Shown: piece by piece, positions 1 to 9,340 of the stretch
How the letters are laid out: the number at the start of each line of letters is the position of its first letter
How positions within the stretch are numbered: position 1 is the first letter of the stretch
Origin: Acidobacteriota bacterium
GTDB taxonomy: Bacteria > Acidobacteriota > Thermoanaerobaculia > Gp7-AA8
Length of the DNA stretch: 40,993 nucleotides
NCBI GenBank assembly: GCA_019247495.1
Contig: JAFAOU010000012.1
Location: 1 to 40,993 of the forward strand
Reading direction: 5' to 3'
The notes under the pieces: generated by a model
Seen by the model: only the letters and a program-made list of their open reading frames with translations
Database searches by the model: none
Told to the model about the DNA's origin: nothing
Made by a program: the position numbers and the translations under genes

Positions 1-1
1 G

Positions 2-271
2 ACATTCACGGAATTGCAGGCATTCGTCAAAGATTTGGAGAGCCGTCCGACGGAACGGTTGCTGCGTGACCTCCCCGATCTGGTCAAGTTGTCCGACGCG
101 AAGGCCGAGATCATCACCTACGTCATCGCCACGAAGTTCCGCCGCGCAGCAAGCGACGAGCGGCAGAAGATCCGCGAGAGTGTGCAGGCGACGTCCGACG
201 GGCTCCCGCACGGACAAGAGCGCTCGCGCGTGCAGGACATCCTGGAGAGGATTCGGAGCCTCGCGGTTTAA
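2..271 (+). CDS. C-terminal part of an unknown protein (cut by window edge)
   Basis: The reading frame is open from the first complete codon of the window to a TAA at 269-271, so the true start probably lies upstream; a TTG at 14 is in frame but has no ribosome binding site in view. The visible 89 or so residues are charged and mostly helical, with many Arg, Glu, Asp and Leu, and no motif I recognise. Nothing in the neighbourhood suggests a function. It converges on the mutase gene, and a long palindrome fills the gap between their stop codons. Confidence 0.5.
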   Translation, partial: TFTELQAFVKDLESRPTERLLRDLPDLVKLSDAKAEIITYVIATKFRRAASDERQKIRESVQATSDGLPHGQERSRVQDILERIRSLAV

Positions 272-272
272 G

Positions 273-351
273 AAGCCGTTTCACCACAGAGACACGGAGG
301 ACACGAGAGGAATCCCTCTGTGATCTCTGTGTCTCTGTGGTTCAAATGGCT

Positions 352-352
<1 letters not shown>
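273..352. repeat. long imperfect intergenic palindrome, CACAGAGACAC type
   Basis: The left arm (273-313) and the reverse complement of the right arm (314-352) match almost throughout: both read AAGCC(G/A)TTT, then ACCACAGAGACAC, then (G/A)GAG and an AGAGG-like end. The arms are built from degenerate 5-8 base units (CACAGAG, ACACGGAG). The element fills the gap between two convergent genes, reaches the mutase stop codon, and could fold as a bidirectional terminator-like hairpin. A related element is at 2115-2193. Confidence 0.8.
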
Positions 353-2091
<1,739 letters not shown>

Positions 2092-2114
2092 GTCAGCCGG
2101 TTACTCTACCGGAT

Positions 2115-2193
2115 GAAGCGTTTCACCACAAAGACGCAAAGGGCACAAAGAAATCCGTTTTTGTCCTTCGTGTCTTTGTGATGAAACGCTTCG
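2115..2193. repeat. long imperfect intergenic palindrome, CACAAAGACGC type
   Basis: The left arm reads GAAGCGTTTCACCACAAAG and continues with GACGCAAAGGGCAC. The reverse complement of the right arm reads GAAGCGTTTCATCACAAAG and continues with ACACGAAGGAC. It has the same design as the element at 273-352 (a GTTTCACCACA-like start, then purine-rich GACAC units), but lies between two divergent genes, upstream of the chemoreceptor and the mutase. It therefore cannot act only as a transcription terminator. Confidence 0.8.
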
Positions 2194-2221
2194 CGAACCT
2201 CTGTACGATGCGGCTCATCGC

Positions 2222-4324
2222 ATGCGCACATCGGTAGCGGCAAAGCTTCGGACGGTCTTCGGCCTGAGCCTGTTCATCCTGGTGGTGATCGGCGGGATCG
2301 CGTTTTACGATACGCAGCACCTCGTCGCGGTCACGACAGCGCGATCGCAGGCGCGTCAGTTTTTGTGGGATCTGGAGCAGGTGGTCTCCAATCTGCGCGC
2401 TGCCGAGAACGAGCAGCGCGGGTATCTGCTCACCGGCGATGCGTCGTATCGCGAGGCGTTTCAGCGATCGATCGGCACATTCGAGCAGGCCATCACCGAT
2501 CTCAAACGCCGCGATCCGTCACTGAGCGGACGGCTTGACTCACTCGAGCCACTCATCGGCCGTGTGATCAGCGAGTTGCAGCGCGGCATCGACGCGCGCG
2601 ACAAGAGCGGCGTCGACGCGGCGATTGCCAACATACGCGGCCATGGCAGTGCCGACGCGATGTTCACCGTCCGCACGTCCGTCACGTCGATCGAGGCACA
2701 GGAAATGGACGTGCTCAAGGAGCGCGCCGATGAGGCCACGGCCACCGCGCGCCGCACCTTTCTGACGATCGGCTTCGGTACTCTCTTTGCCCTCATCGCC
2801 CTCTCCGTCTCCTCGGTGGTCATGTCGCGCGGCATCACGCGGCCGGTGCAGAAGCTCGTGGCGGGAACGGAACGCATCGCCGCCGGCGAGCTTTCGAGCC
2901 GGATCACCGCCGAGAGCCACGACGAGATCGGCGAGCTGGCGGGATCGTTCAATCGGATGGCGGAGTCGCTGGAGGTGCGCACCCGCGCGCTGAACGAAAG
3001 CGGCGGCGCGATCACCGGCGGCATCCGCGTGATGACGAACGGCAGCGACATGCTGCTCATCCGATCGACGGAACAGTCGCAGCTCGCGGAGCGCTCCGCG
3101 CACTCGCTGATGCAAGTCCGCGACATCACCGAGCAGGTGGTGAGGACCGCCGAAGGCGTCACGGCGCGCACCGAGGACGTTGCGGCACGCGCGACCGAGT
3201 TGCGCGCGTCGAGCGAGCAAGTGCGCACGACGATGTCGCAGCTCTTCGAGTCGGCGGCGAAGACGTCGTCATCGACGACGGAGATGTCGGCCGCGTCCGC
3301 GCAGATGTCGGCGATGACCTCGGCGCTCGCGGCCGCCGGCGACGACGTGCTCGCATTCGTTTCCGAAATGGAAGCGACCTCCGGCGAGCTCGGATCGCTC
3401 GCGAAAAACACCGCGGACCTCTCGCGCCGCGCGCGCGAAGAAGCGGTGGCCGGGCGCGCCGCGGTCGATGAAACCGTCGCCGGAATCGAACATTCGCGCG
3501 AACTGACCGAACGCGCTGCCGACGTGCTCGCCGATCTCGCCGGACGCGTCGCGCAGATCCGTCAGATCCTCGAAGTGGTCGGCCACGTCACGCAGCGCAC
3601 CAATCTGCTGGCGCTGAACGCGGCCATCATCGCCGCGCACGCCGGCGAGCATGGGCAGGGCTTCAATGTCGTGGCCGAGGAGATGCGCGAGCTCGCAGAA
3701 CAGACGCGCAAGTCGACCAACGAGATCAGCGCCATCGTCAACGGCGTGCGCACGGCGTCGCAGGCGGCGGTTGCGGCAATGCAGGACGGCGTCGACCGCA
3801 TCCGCGGCACGGTCAGTCTCGCGCGCAATGCGAACGACTCCCTCGGGCGCATCGTCGATACCTCGGCGTCATCATTCGAAATGTCGCAACAGATTTCCGC
3901 GTCGCTCGAGCAGCAGGCCGCGGCGACGCGCAGCCTGCATCGCACGGCCTCGAAGATGAGCGACCACATCGGCGAGAACCGGCGCTCGATCGACGAGCAG
4001 GCTCGCGCGGCGAGCTTGCTCGCGCAGGAAGCGGAGGCCGTACACAACATCGCCGCGCAGGTGCGATCGGCGAGCGATCATCAGTCAACGGCCGCGCGCG
4101 GAATCGCCGAGGCGATGGAGCAGATCAACCTCGACGCGCGAACGATCCGCGACATCGTGCGCAAGCAGCTCGGTCAGTTGGAAGAAGTGTCGGGCGCATC
4201 CAGCTCGATGCGCGACATCGCGCAGAAAAACAATGCCCTGGCCGAGGAGCTGACGGCGACCGTGCGCACGCTGGCGCAAAGCGGCGAGAAGTTCGAGCAG
4301 GTCGTGCGGATGGGATCGAAGTAG
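2222..4324 (+). CDS. methyl-accepting chemotaxis protein (CHASE3-HAMP-MCP signal)
   Basis: 700 residues. TM1 is at about 12-30, followed by a helical CHASE3-like sensor to about 175 with its typical [11 protein letters not shown] segment near 62. TM2 is at about 177-200, and a HAMP domain ([11 protein letters not shown] to AESLE) at about 202-252. A long cytoplasmic coiled coil carries the hairpin tip [18 protein letters not shown] near residue 460. The expected role is a membrane chemoreceptor controlling CheA through CheW. The tip departs from consensus: NAAIEAARAGE is here [11 protein letters not shown], so the conserved Glu and Arg that contact neighbouring dimers in receptor trimers are Ile and His. 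No C-terminal CheR-docking pentapeptide is seen, and no che gene is nearby. The ATG has no Shine-Dalgarno sequence; TACGAT lies at 2204-2209, 12 nt upstream. Confidence 0.92.
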   Translation: MRTSVAAKLRTVFGLSLFILVVIGGIAFYDTQHLVAVTTARSQARQFLWDLEQVVSNLRAAENEQRGYLLTGDASYREAFQRSIGTFEQAITDLKRRDPSLSGRLDSLEPLIGRVISELQRGIDARDKSGVDAAIANIRGHGSADAMFTVRTSVTSIEAQEMDVLKERADEATATARRTFLTIGFGTLFALIALSVSSVVMSRGITRPVQKLVAGTERIAAGELSSRITAESHDEIGELAGSFNRMAESLEVRTRALNESGGAITGGIRVMTNGSDMLLIRSTEQSQLAERSAHSLMQVRDITEQVVRTAEGVTARTEDVAARATELRASSEQVRTTMSQLFESAAKTSSSTTEMSAASAQMSAMTSALAAAGDDVLAFVSEMEATSGELGSLAKNTADLSRRAREEAVAGRAAVDETVAGIEHSRELTERAADVLADLAGRVAQIRQILEVVGHVTQRTNLLALNAAIIAAHAGEHGQGFNVVAEEMRELAEQTRKSTNEISAIVNGVRTASQAAVAAMQDGVDRIRGTVSLARNANDSLGRIVDTSASSFEMSQQISASLEQQAAATRSLHRTASKMSDHIGENRRSIDEQARAASLLAQEAEAVHNIAAQVRSASDHQSTAARGIAEAMEQINLDARTIRDIVRKQLGQLEEVSGASSSMRDIAQKNNALAEELTATVRTLAQSGEKFEQVVRMGSK

Positions 4325-4331
4325 GTTCGCA

Positions 4332-6566
4332 CTACTTCGGATAGTAGCCACTCGTGGCGCGCACATTCACGTGCTTCCCCGGCACTTCGACCGTGATCCT
4401 GCGCAGTTCGTCGCGCGGCCGCGTGCTGCGCGAAACGTACGTCAGCAGGTACTGGCCGCGGGTGTCGTCGCGGATCTGCGAGAAAATGTGAGGAAGATCC
4501 TTCTTGCTCGTGAAGCGGAAGAAGGCGCCGCCGGTCGATTTCGCCAGAGAGTCGATCCGGTTTTCATTCGAGGTCATCTCCAGGTTCTCGAAACGCCCGG
4601 TGAAAATCTGCACGACGTAGACGGGCACGCCGATTTCTCGCGCGTACTGCAGCGCACCGCTCTCCGTCGACGACCCGGCGTTGTTGTCGCCGTCGGTGAA
4701 GACCACCAACGCGCGTTTGCCGGGAACACCGTGAAAGTTCTGAAGCGAATAGAGCACGGCATCCCAGATCGCCGTGCCGCCGTTCGCAGACAGGTCGAAG
4801 ATCGCGGCGCTGAGCTCTTCCCGATTACGCGTCAGCGGCTGGACGAGGCGCGGCTCCTCATCGAACGCGACGACGAAGGTCTGGTCGTTGTCGCCGAGGC
4901 CGTGCTGCACGAACTCGTTCGCGTAGTCGATCACCTCGGTCATCGCGATCTTCATGCTCGCCGACGTATCGAGCGCCATGCCGATGGAGATCGGATCGTC
5001 GGCGCCGCTTTGCAGCCGCGGCGCGACGACATTCCCATCTTCCTTCACAACGAAGTCGCTTGCGTTCAAGTCCGGGATGTAGCGTCCGGAGCGGTCCTGC
5101 ACGATGGCATAGACGCGAACGGCATCCACGCTCACCTGCTCGGCAACACCGGAGGAGTTGATGAGTTTCACATCCTCGGCCGTGGCACCGTCCGCCGTTC
5201 GCGCCACGGCGCGGATGAATCCCGGCGCGAAACGCGAGGGCAAGACCACGTCATGCTGGAACGGCGGCGTTGTCATCGTCGCGATCTTGGTTTCGTTCCA
5301 GAAAAGGTCGATGCCTTCGAGCCGGCTGCCTTCGGGCAGGCGGGGGCGCACGTTGACGATCGTGCGTGTTTCGACCTCTCCACTTTTCGGCGCGACGATG
5401 TCGACGCCGAGGGACACAGCGCGATCGTTTAAGGTGACGGTGTCCTCGCCGAGGCGCCGTTGCTGCGCGTCGAAGACGACAGCGCGCAGGACGCGGACGT
5501 GCGGCGTTGCGCCAAGGTTCACGTTCGTGCGGAACGGCCGGCGGGTCAGTTCCGCGACGCGCGCATCGTCGAGATAAATCTCGACCCGCGCGGCATCGTT
5601 TGACGTGACCACTGCAAATTGGACCGTTCCCACGATTACCTCGCGGCGCGGATAGAGGATGCGCACATTTCCGGCCGCGACATCGGGCAGCAGGAGCGAC
5701 TCGGGCTCTGAGCCGAGCGTTTCGAGATGCCGGCGCGCCGCATCGGCCAGCGCGGACGGCTTCGGTGCGAACTCGAACGCCTTCTGATAGGCCTCGATCG
5801 CCCGCGGTACTTCCCGCGAGGAGCGATGCTTGTAGGCGAGCAGCATCCATGCGCGGGAAGCGATCTCGCTGGTCGCGGGACGGGCAACGATTCGGTCGAG
5901 CATGGCCACCGCCTGTCGGCGCGTCCCCACTTCCTGCAAATACAGAGCGGCGATTCCGAGCTGTGCGTTCTGCATCGAAGCGACATCGTTGTCACGCTTC
6001 GCGATCGACTCAGCCTGTTCAAACGCACCGCGTGCACTACCGGCAGCGCCGGCGTCGAGCAGGCCGCCCGCCCACGCCAGCAGCGACTGCGCGATCTTCC
6101 CTTCGCGCCGCAACAGACCGGCACGGATGAACGAAGGCGCCTGCTGCCGCAACGCGTTGAGGGCGAATGCGAACTTCGCAACATCTCCAAATCCCTCCTC
6201 CGGCTCCAGAATGATTCCGCCCCACGGATCGAGCACGATGAGGTGACGCCGTTGCCCTTTGAATCGCGCGAGGTCGGGCAAGTCGTGCATCGCTTCTGAA
6301 CGGACGCCGGCGACGGCGAGCACCATCCGATCCATGGCCCTCGCCCCCGCCGGATCGGCCTCGGCCTTCGAGATCCAGGCGTCAAGGGATTTGTCGATCA
6401 GCGCGGATGAATGAAGGTCGAGCAGGATCAGCGTCTGTTTCGCTTGCGCCTCGGGCAGCGCATGCGCAAGCTTCATCCATCGCAAGGGTGCAGGAGCGGT
6501 CTGCGCGAAGAGGGATGCGGCGAAACAAAGCGAAGCAAGAGCCGGCGCAAGCGAGCGAATGGACAA
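4332..6566 (-). CDS. secreted VWA domain protein with TPR-like region (Acidobacteria type)
   Basis: 744 residues, starting at TTG (6566) with a good GAAGGAG site six bases upstream. A signal peptide covers about 1-22 and ends in LFAQ. Residues 30-140 look like a thioredoxin-like fold without a CxxC, 160-280 are TPR-like helices, and 290-500 are beta-rich with Ig-like character. The C-terminal domain (about 520-735) is a von Willebrand A domain with a complete MIDAS: DTSAS, the Thr of NGGTAIWD, and the Asp of FTDGDN. It resembles the VWFA-related family abundant in Acidobacteriota, whose role is unknown; metal-dependent binding of a protein or matrix ligand in the periplasm or outside is an inference. 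Its stop is only 7 bp from that of the convergent chemoreceptor gene. Confidence 0.88.
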   Translation of the reverse strand: MSIRSLAPALASLCFAASLFAQTAPAPLRWMKLAHALPEAQAKQTLILLDLHSSALIDKSLDAWISKAEADPAGARAMDRMVLAVAGVRSEAMHDLPDLARFKGQRRHLIVLDPWGGIILEPEEGFGDVAKFAFALNALRQQAPSFIRAGLLRREGKIAQSLLAWAGGLLDAGAAGSARGAFEQAESIAKRDNDVASMQNAQLGIAALYLQEVGTRRQAVAMLDRIVARPATSEIASRAWMLLAYKHRSSREVPRAIEAYQKAFEFAPKPSALADAARRHLETLGSEPESLLLPDVAAGNVRILYPRREVIVGTVQFAVVTSNDAARVEIYLDDARVAELTRRPFRTNVNLGATPHVRVLRAVVFDAQQRRLGEDTVTLNDRAVSLGVDIVAPKSGEVETRTIVNVRPRLPEGSRLEGIDLFWNETKIATMTTPPFQHDVVLPSRFAPGFIRAVARTADGATAEDVKLINSSGVAEQVSVDAVRVYAIVQDRSGRYIPDLNASDFVVKEDGNVVAPRLQSGADDPISIGMALDTSASMKIAMTEVIDYANEFVQHGLGDNDQTFVVAFDEEPRLVQPLTRNREELSAAIFDLSANGGTAIWDAVLYSLQNFHGVPGKRALVVFTDGDNNAGSSTESGALQYAREIGVPVYVVQIFTGRFENLEMTSNENRIDSLAKSTGGAFFRFTSKKDLPHIFSQIRDDTRGQYLLTYVSRSTRPRDELRRITVEVPGKHVNVRATSGYYPK

Positions 6567-6599
6567 CAGCGTCTCCTTCAGGTGGTGCCGGCGGAGCGC

Positions 6600-6605
6600 A
6601 TTGTA
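6600..6605 (-). promoter_or_regulatory. candidate -10 element (TACAAT) for the VWA gene
   Basis: Read on the minus strand, TACAAT (5 of 6 matches to TATAAT) lies 33 nt before the TTG start. The transcript would begin near 6593 and carry the GAAGGAG ribosome binding site at 6573-6579. No convincing -35 is visible. Confidence 0.4.
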
Positions 6606-6628
6606 GATGGAATCTCTCGCTTCCTCAG

Positions 6629-6832
6629 CGCGCGAAGGCGCGCTTCACAATCCTAGCCCCGCGCTCTTGCGCGGGGTCTGTCCGCGGGCGCAGTTGTGGC
6701 GGCTGCGGAGGCGGCCGCTACAAAGATTCGCGCGAGTTTTGTTGCGGCCGCCTACGCGGCCGCAAACATTCTCGACCCAACGCTACCCCGCGCGAAGCGC
6801 GGGGCTAGGATTGTTCCGCGCGCCTTCGCGCG
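6629..6832. repeat. nested long palindrome (four stems)
   Basis: Outer arms at 6629-6676 and 6786-6832 are near-perfect reverse complements over about 47 nt; each contains CAATCCTAGCCCCGCG and is itself internally palindromic (CCCCGCGC...GCGCGGGG and CGCGCGAAGGCGCGC). Inside lies a second inverted pair, 6695-6722 and 6737-6766, built on GCGGCCGCCTACGCGGCCGC. The element fills most of the 272-bp space between two co-directional genes. It contains no open frame of note and no terminal T-tract. It resembles a mobile palindromic (REP/MITE-like) sequence; function unknown. Confidence 0.75.
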
Positions 6833-6838
6833 CGCGAC

Positions 6839-8644
6839 CTAAATCCCCGTAACGCGCACCACTTCTTCGAAGCTCGTCACGCCCTCGGCGAGTTTGCGCA
6901 GCGCGGATTGCCGCAACGTGCGCATGCCGCGCTTCACGGCCATCTCCTTGATCTTGAGAAAGTCCTCGGAGCGGTCGATGAGGTCGCGGATCGCGTTGTC
7001 GATCGGAAGGATTTCGAAGATGCCGGTGCGGCCGAAGTAGCCGGTGTTGCGGCAGCGGATGCAGCCTGCGCCTTCCTTGACGATGATCCGCTTGCCGGCC
7101 GGCGCCTGTAGATTGAGCATGCCGGCCTCGTCGACGCTGAGCGGGCGATTGCGCTTGCAGTCTTCGCAGATGCGCCGCATCAGCCGTTGCGCCATCGTCC
7201 CGACGAGGGTCGATGAAATCAGGAACGGTTGGATGCCGAGGTCGATCAGGCGCGTGACCGACGTCGCGGAATCATTCGTGTGCAGCGTCGAGAAAACGAG
7301 GTGTCCCGTCAGGGCCGCCTGCACAGCATTTTGTGCAGTCTCTTCGTCGCGGATCTCGCCGACCATGATGATGTCCGGATCCTGGCGGAGGATCGTGCGC
7401 AACGCGGCAGGGAACGTGATACCGACCTTTGCCTGCACCGAGGTTTGATTGAAATCGTCCCACACCATCTCGATCGGATCTTCGATCGTGCAGATGTTGA
7501 TCTCGGGCGACGCCAGCGACTTCAGGGCCGTGTAGAGCGTGACAGTCTTGCCCGAACCAGTTGGGCCAGTGACGAGGATGATGCCGTGCGGACGTTTGAT
7601 CCAGTCGGCGAACGTGCGCAACTCATCTTCGTAAAACCCGAGCCCTCCGAGGTCGCGGATCAACACCTCGGGGTCGAAGATGCGCATGACCAGCTTCTCG
7701 CCGAATGCGGTCGGGAGCGTCGAGACGCGAAGCTCGATTTCTTTTCCTTCACGCTCTGTTTTGATGCGCCCGTCCTGCGGCCTGCGCCGTTCGGCGATGT
7801 CCATGCGGCACATCGTCTTGATGCGCGAGGTGATGGCCAGGTTGACGAGTTTCGGCACGCGCTGGATTTCGTGCAGCACGCCGTCGATGCGGAAGCGGAT
7901 CATGGCCGCTTCACGCTTCGGCTCGATGTGAATGTCGCTGGCGCGCGAGTCGTAGGCGTGCTGCAGCAGAAAATCGACGGCGTTGACGATGTGCGCGTCG
8001 CTGGTCTCGATCTCGTTGCCGGACTTCAGCTTGACGTACTGCTCGAGGTTGGAGAGATCGATCGCACCGCGGCCGAGATCGCGTCCGGCTTTCGTCACCG
8101 AGGCGCGGAAGCCGTATTGCTCGGTGATCACGCCCATCACGTCGCTCTCCGACGCCACCACGATCTCGATCTCCTGCTTCACCATCTGGTGGTAGGTGTC
8201 GAGGGCGACGGTGTCGAACGGATTCACGACGGCGACGATCAGCTTGCCGTCGCGGACGGCAACCGGCGTCATGCGGTGCTTGCGCGCGAACGGGCGCGAG
8301 ATCTTCGACTCGATCATTTCGACGTCGAGCTTGAGCGGATCGATTTTGTAGAACTTGAGCGCTGCATCCTCTGCGATCAACCGCGCGAGGAGGAAGTCGT
8401 CGATGCGCGTGCCGCTGCCGCTGGCATCGGTGAGGTTCATGCCCATCAGGCCCTTGAACGGACTGGCCTCTTCCTCGCCGCGCGCGCGTGCGGAACGCGA
8501 TTGCGCGCGGAGCTGCCGATCGAGGTTGTCGATCTCGACCTTCTGCTTCTCATCGACGAAGCCGGCGTTCTGCAGCAGTTCGCCGAGGTACGAGACCGTG
8601 ACCTCGCGGGACTTGCGGCCGGCGGTGAGGGGGGTGGCAGTCAT
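6839..8644 (-). CDS. GspE/PulE/PilB family secretion ATPase
   Basis: 601 residues, a normal length for the family. A MshEN/T2SSE_N-like region covers about 80-190. The ATPase core follows with Walker A GPTGSGKT near 372, an Asp box around TIEDPIE, a Walker B region ending DPDIIMVGEIRD, and the His box TGHLVFSTLHTN. A zinc-binding tetracysteine is present as CEDC and CIRC (about 504-545). It is expected to be the cytoplasmic hexameric motor of a type II secretion system or type IV pilus; the core looks slightly more GspE-like, but PilB cannot be excluded. No other pilus or secretion gene is adjacent. It starts 12 nt after a small secreted-protein gene, so the two are probably cotranscribed. 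No close Shine-Dalgarno sequence precedes the ATG. Confidence 0.92.
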   Translation of the reverse strand: MTATPLTAGRKSREVTVSYLGELLQNAGFVDEKQKVEIDNLDRQLRAQSRSARARGEEEASPFKGLMGMNLTDASGSGTRIDDFLLARLIAEDAALKFYKIDPLKLDVEMIESKISRPFARKHRMTPVAVRDGKLIVAVVNPFDTVALDTYHQMVKQEIEIVVASESDVMGVITEQYGFRASVTKAGRDLGRGAIDLSNLEQYVKLKSGNEIETSDAHIVNAVDFLLQHAYDSRASDIHIEPKREAAMIRFRIDGVLHEIQRVPKLVNLAITSRIKTMCRMDIAERRRPQDGRIKTEREGKEIELRVSTLPTAFGEKLVMRIFDPEVLIRDLGGLGFYEDELRTFADWIKRPHGIILVTGPTGSGKTVTLYTALKSLASPEINICTIEDPIEMVWDDFNQTSVQAKVGITFPAALRTILRQDPDIIMVGEIRDEETAQNAVQAALTGHLVFSTLHTNDSATSVTRLIDLGIQPFLISSTLVGTMAQRLMRRICEDCKRNRPLSVDEAGMLNLQAPAGKRIIVKEGAGCIRCRNTGYFGRTGIFEILPIDNAIRDLIDRSEDFLKIKEMAVKRGMRTLRQSALRKLAEGVTSFEEVVRVTGI

Positions 8645-8656
8645 GAACGAAGGATG

Positions 8657-9055
8657 CTACTCCTTCTGTTTCACGACGTGAATGTTGCGGACGACCTGCC
8701 CGTCCGGCTGCTTGAGCGTGCCGGTCATCTCATTCGCGGAGCGCGTGAAGGCCCAGGTCCAGCGGCTGCCGTCTTTCGCGACCATGACTCCGACGATCGT
8801 CCGCGCGGAAGGATCGACGTGGAAATCGAGCGGCGGACCCATGACCTCGTCCTTGCCGTCGACAATCTTTCTCGCATCCATCGTGACGACATCGGCGGCT
8901 TTGCCCGGCGTCATCCAATATGAGGCGGTCTCGTCGTGACATGCGGAGCGCACCGGCGTGCAAATCGAAGTCCCGACCCAGTGGCCGAGAAACGGCTGAC
9001 GCGGATCGGCCGCGGCGAGGAAAAGAAGCGCGGTGAGCGTGAGGGTAGTTCTCAT
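8657..9055 (-). CDS. small secreted hypothetical protein, lipocalin-like
   Basis: 132 residues with an N-terminal signal peptide of about 16 residues (MRTTLTLTALLFLAAA). The mature part begins with FLGHWVGTSIC and looks like an all-beta, lipocalin-type small barrel; two cysteines (SIC and SAC, about nine residues apart) could form a disulfide. I do not recognise a specific family. It lies 12 nt upstream of the GspE-like gene on the same strand. The ATG has no ribosome binding site, but TACAAT lies 10 nt upstream (9066-9071). Confidence 0.65.
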   Translation of the reverse strand: MRTTLTLTALLFLAAADPRQPFLGHWVGTSICTPVRSACHDETASYWMTPGKAADVVTMDARKIVDGKDEVMGPPLDFHVDPSARTIVGVMVAKDGSRWTWAFTRSANEMTGTLKQPDGQVVRNIHVVKQKE

Positions 9056-9065
9056 GGCGTGGCAG

Positions 9066-9071
9066 ATTGTA
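9066..9071 (-). promoter_or_regulatory. candidate -10 element (TACAAT) for the 9055 gene
   Basis: Minus-strand TACAAT ends 10 nt before the ATG at 9055, so a transcript starting about 7 nt downstream would have a leader of only a few bases. It sits next to the palindrome at 9079-9144. Confidence 0.45.
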
Positions 9072-9078
9072 CAAACTG

Positions 9079-9144
9079 ATCCGCAGATGACGCAGATAGG
9101 ACGCAGATTCCTTTATCCGCGCTCATCCGCGTCATCTGCGGATA
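9079..9144. repeat. intergenic palindrome, GCAGATGACGC type
   Basis: The left arm reads GATCCGCAGATGACGCAGAT, then AGGACGCAGATT. The reverse complement of the right arm (9115-9144) reads TATCCGCAGATGACGCGGAT, then GAGCGCGGAT. It is made of degenerate GCAGAT/GCGGAT units, analogous in design to the CACAGAG palindromes at 273 and 2115 but with a different unit. It lies between divergent genes. Confidence 0.75.
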
Positions 9145-9190
9145 AAACCGGTACACATGATGCAGAGGCTGGCTCGGGAGGAAGTTTAAG

Positions 9191-9340
9191 ATGCTGTTGA
9201 TACTTGCCATCATTCTGCTAATCGCCTGGTTGTGCGGGTTCCTTGTTTTCCATGTTGCCAGTGGTCTGGTTCACCTTCTCGTCGTGATCGCAGTCATCCT
9301 CTTCATCCTGCATTTCGTTCGCGGCCGAAGAACCGTTTAG
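9191..9340 (+). CDS. 49-residue membrane peptide, DUF5670/Lmo0937-like
   Basis: A short frame starting with ATG at 9191, with a strong GGGAGGA ribosome binding site at 9176-9182, encodes 49 residues. There are two hydrophobic segments (LLILAIILLIAWLCGFLVF, then LVHLLVVIAVILFILHF) separated by HVASG, and a basic tail RGRRTV. The pattern of a first helix with LLIAWLxG, a G/H turn and a tail RxxxGRR fits the tiny Lmo0937-type membrane proteins (DUF5670), whose role is unknown but often stress-linked. Its TAG overlaps the TAA of the convergent methyltransferase gene (TTAG at 9337-9340). Confidence 0.8.
   Translation: MLLILAIILLIAWLCGFLVFHVASGLVHLLVVIAVILFILHFVRGRRTV

Noticed and set aside
7229..8923. 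564-codon plus-strand frame antisense to the GspE-like gene
   Set aside because: All secretion-ATPase motifs are on the minus strand; this frame is a GC-bias shadow.
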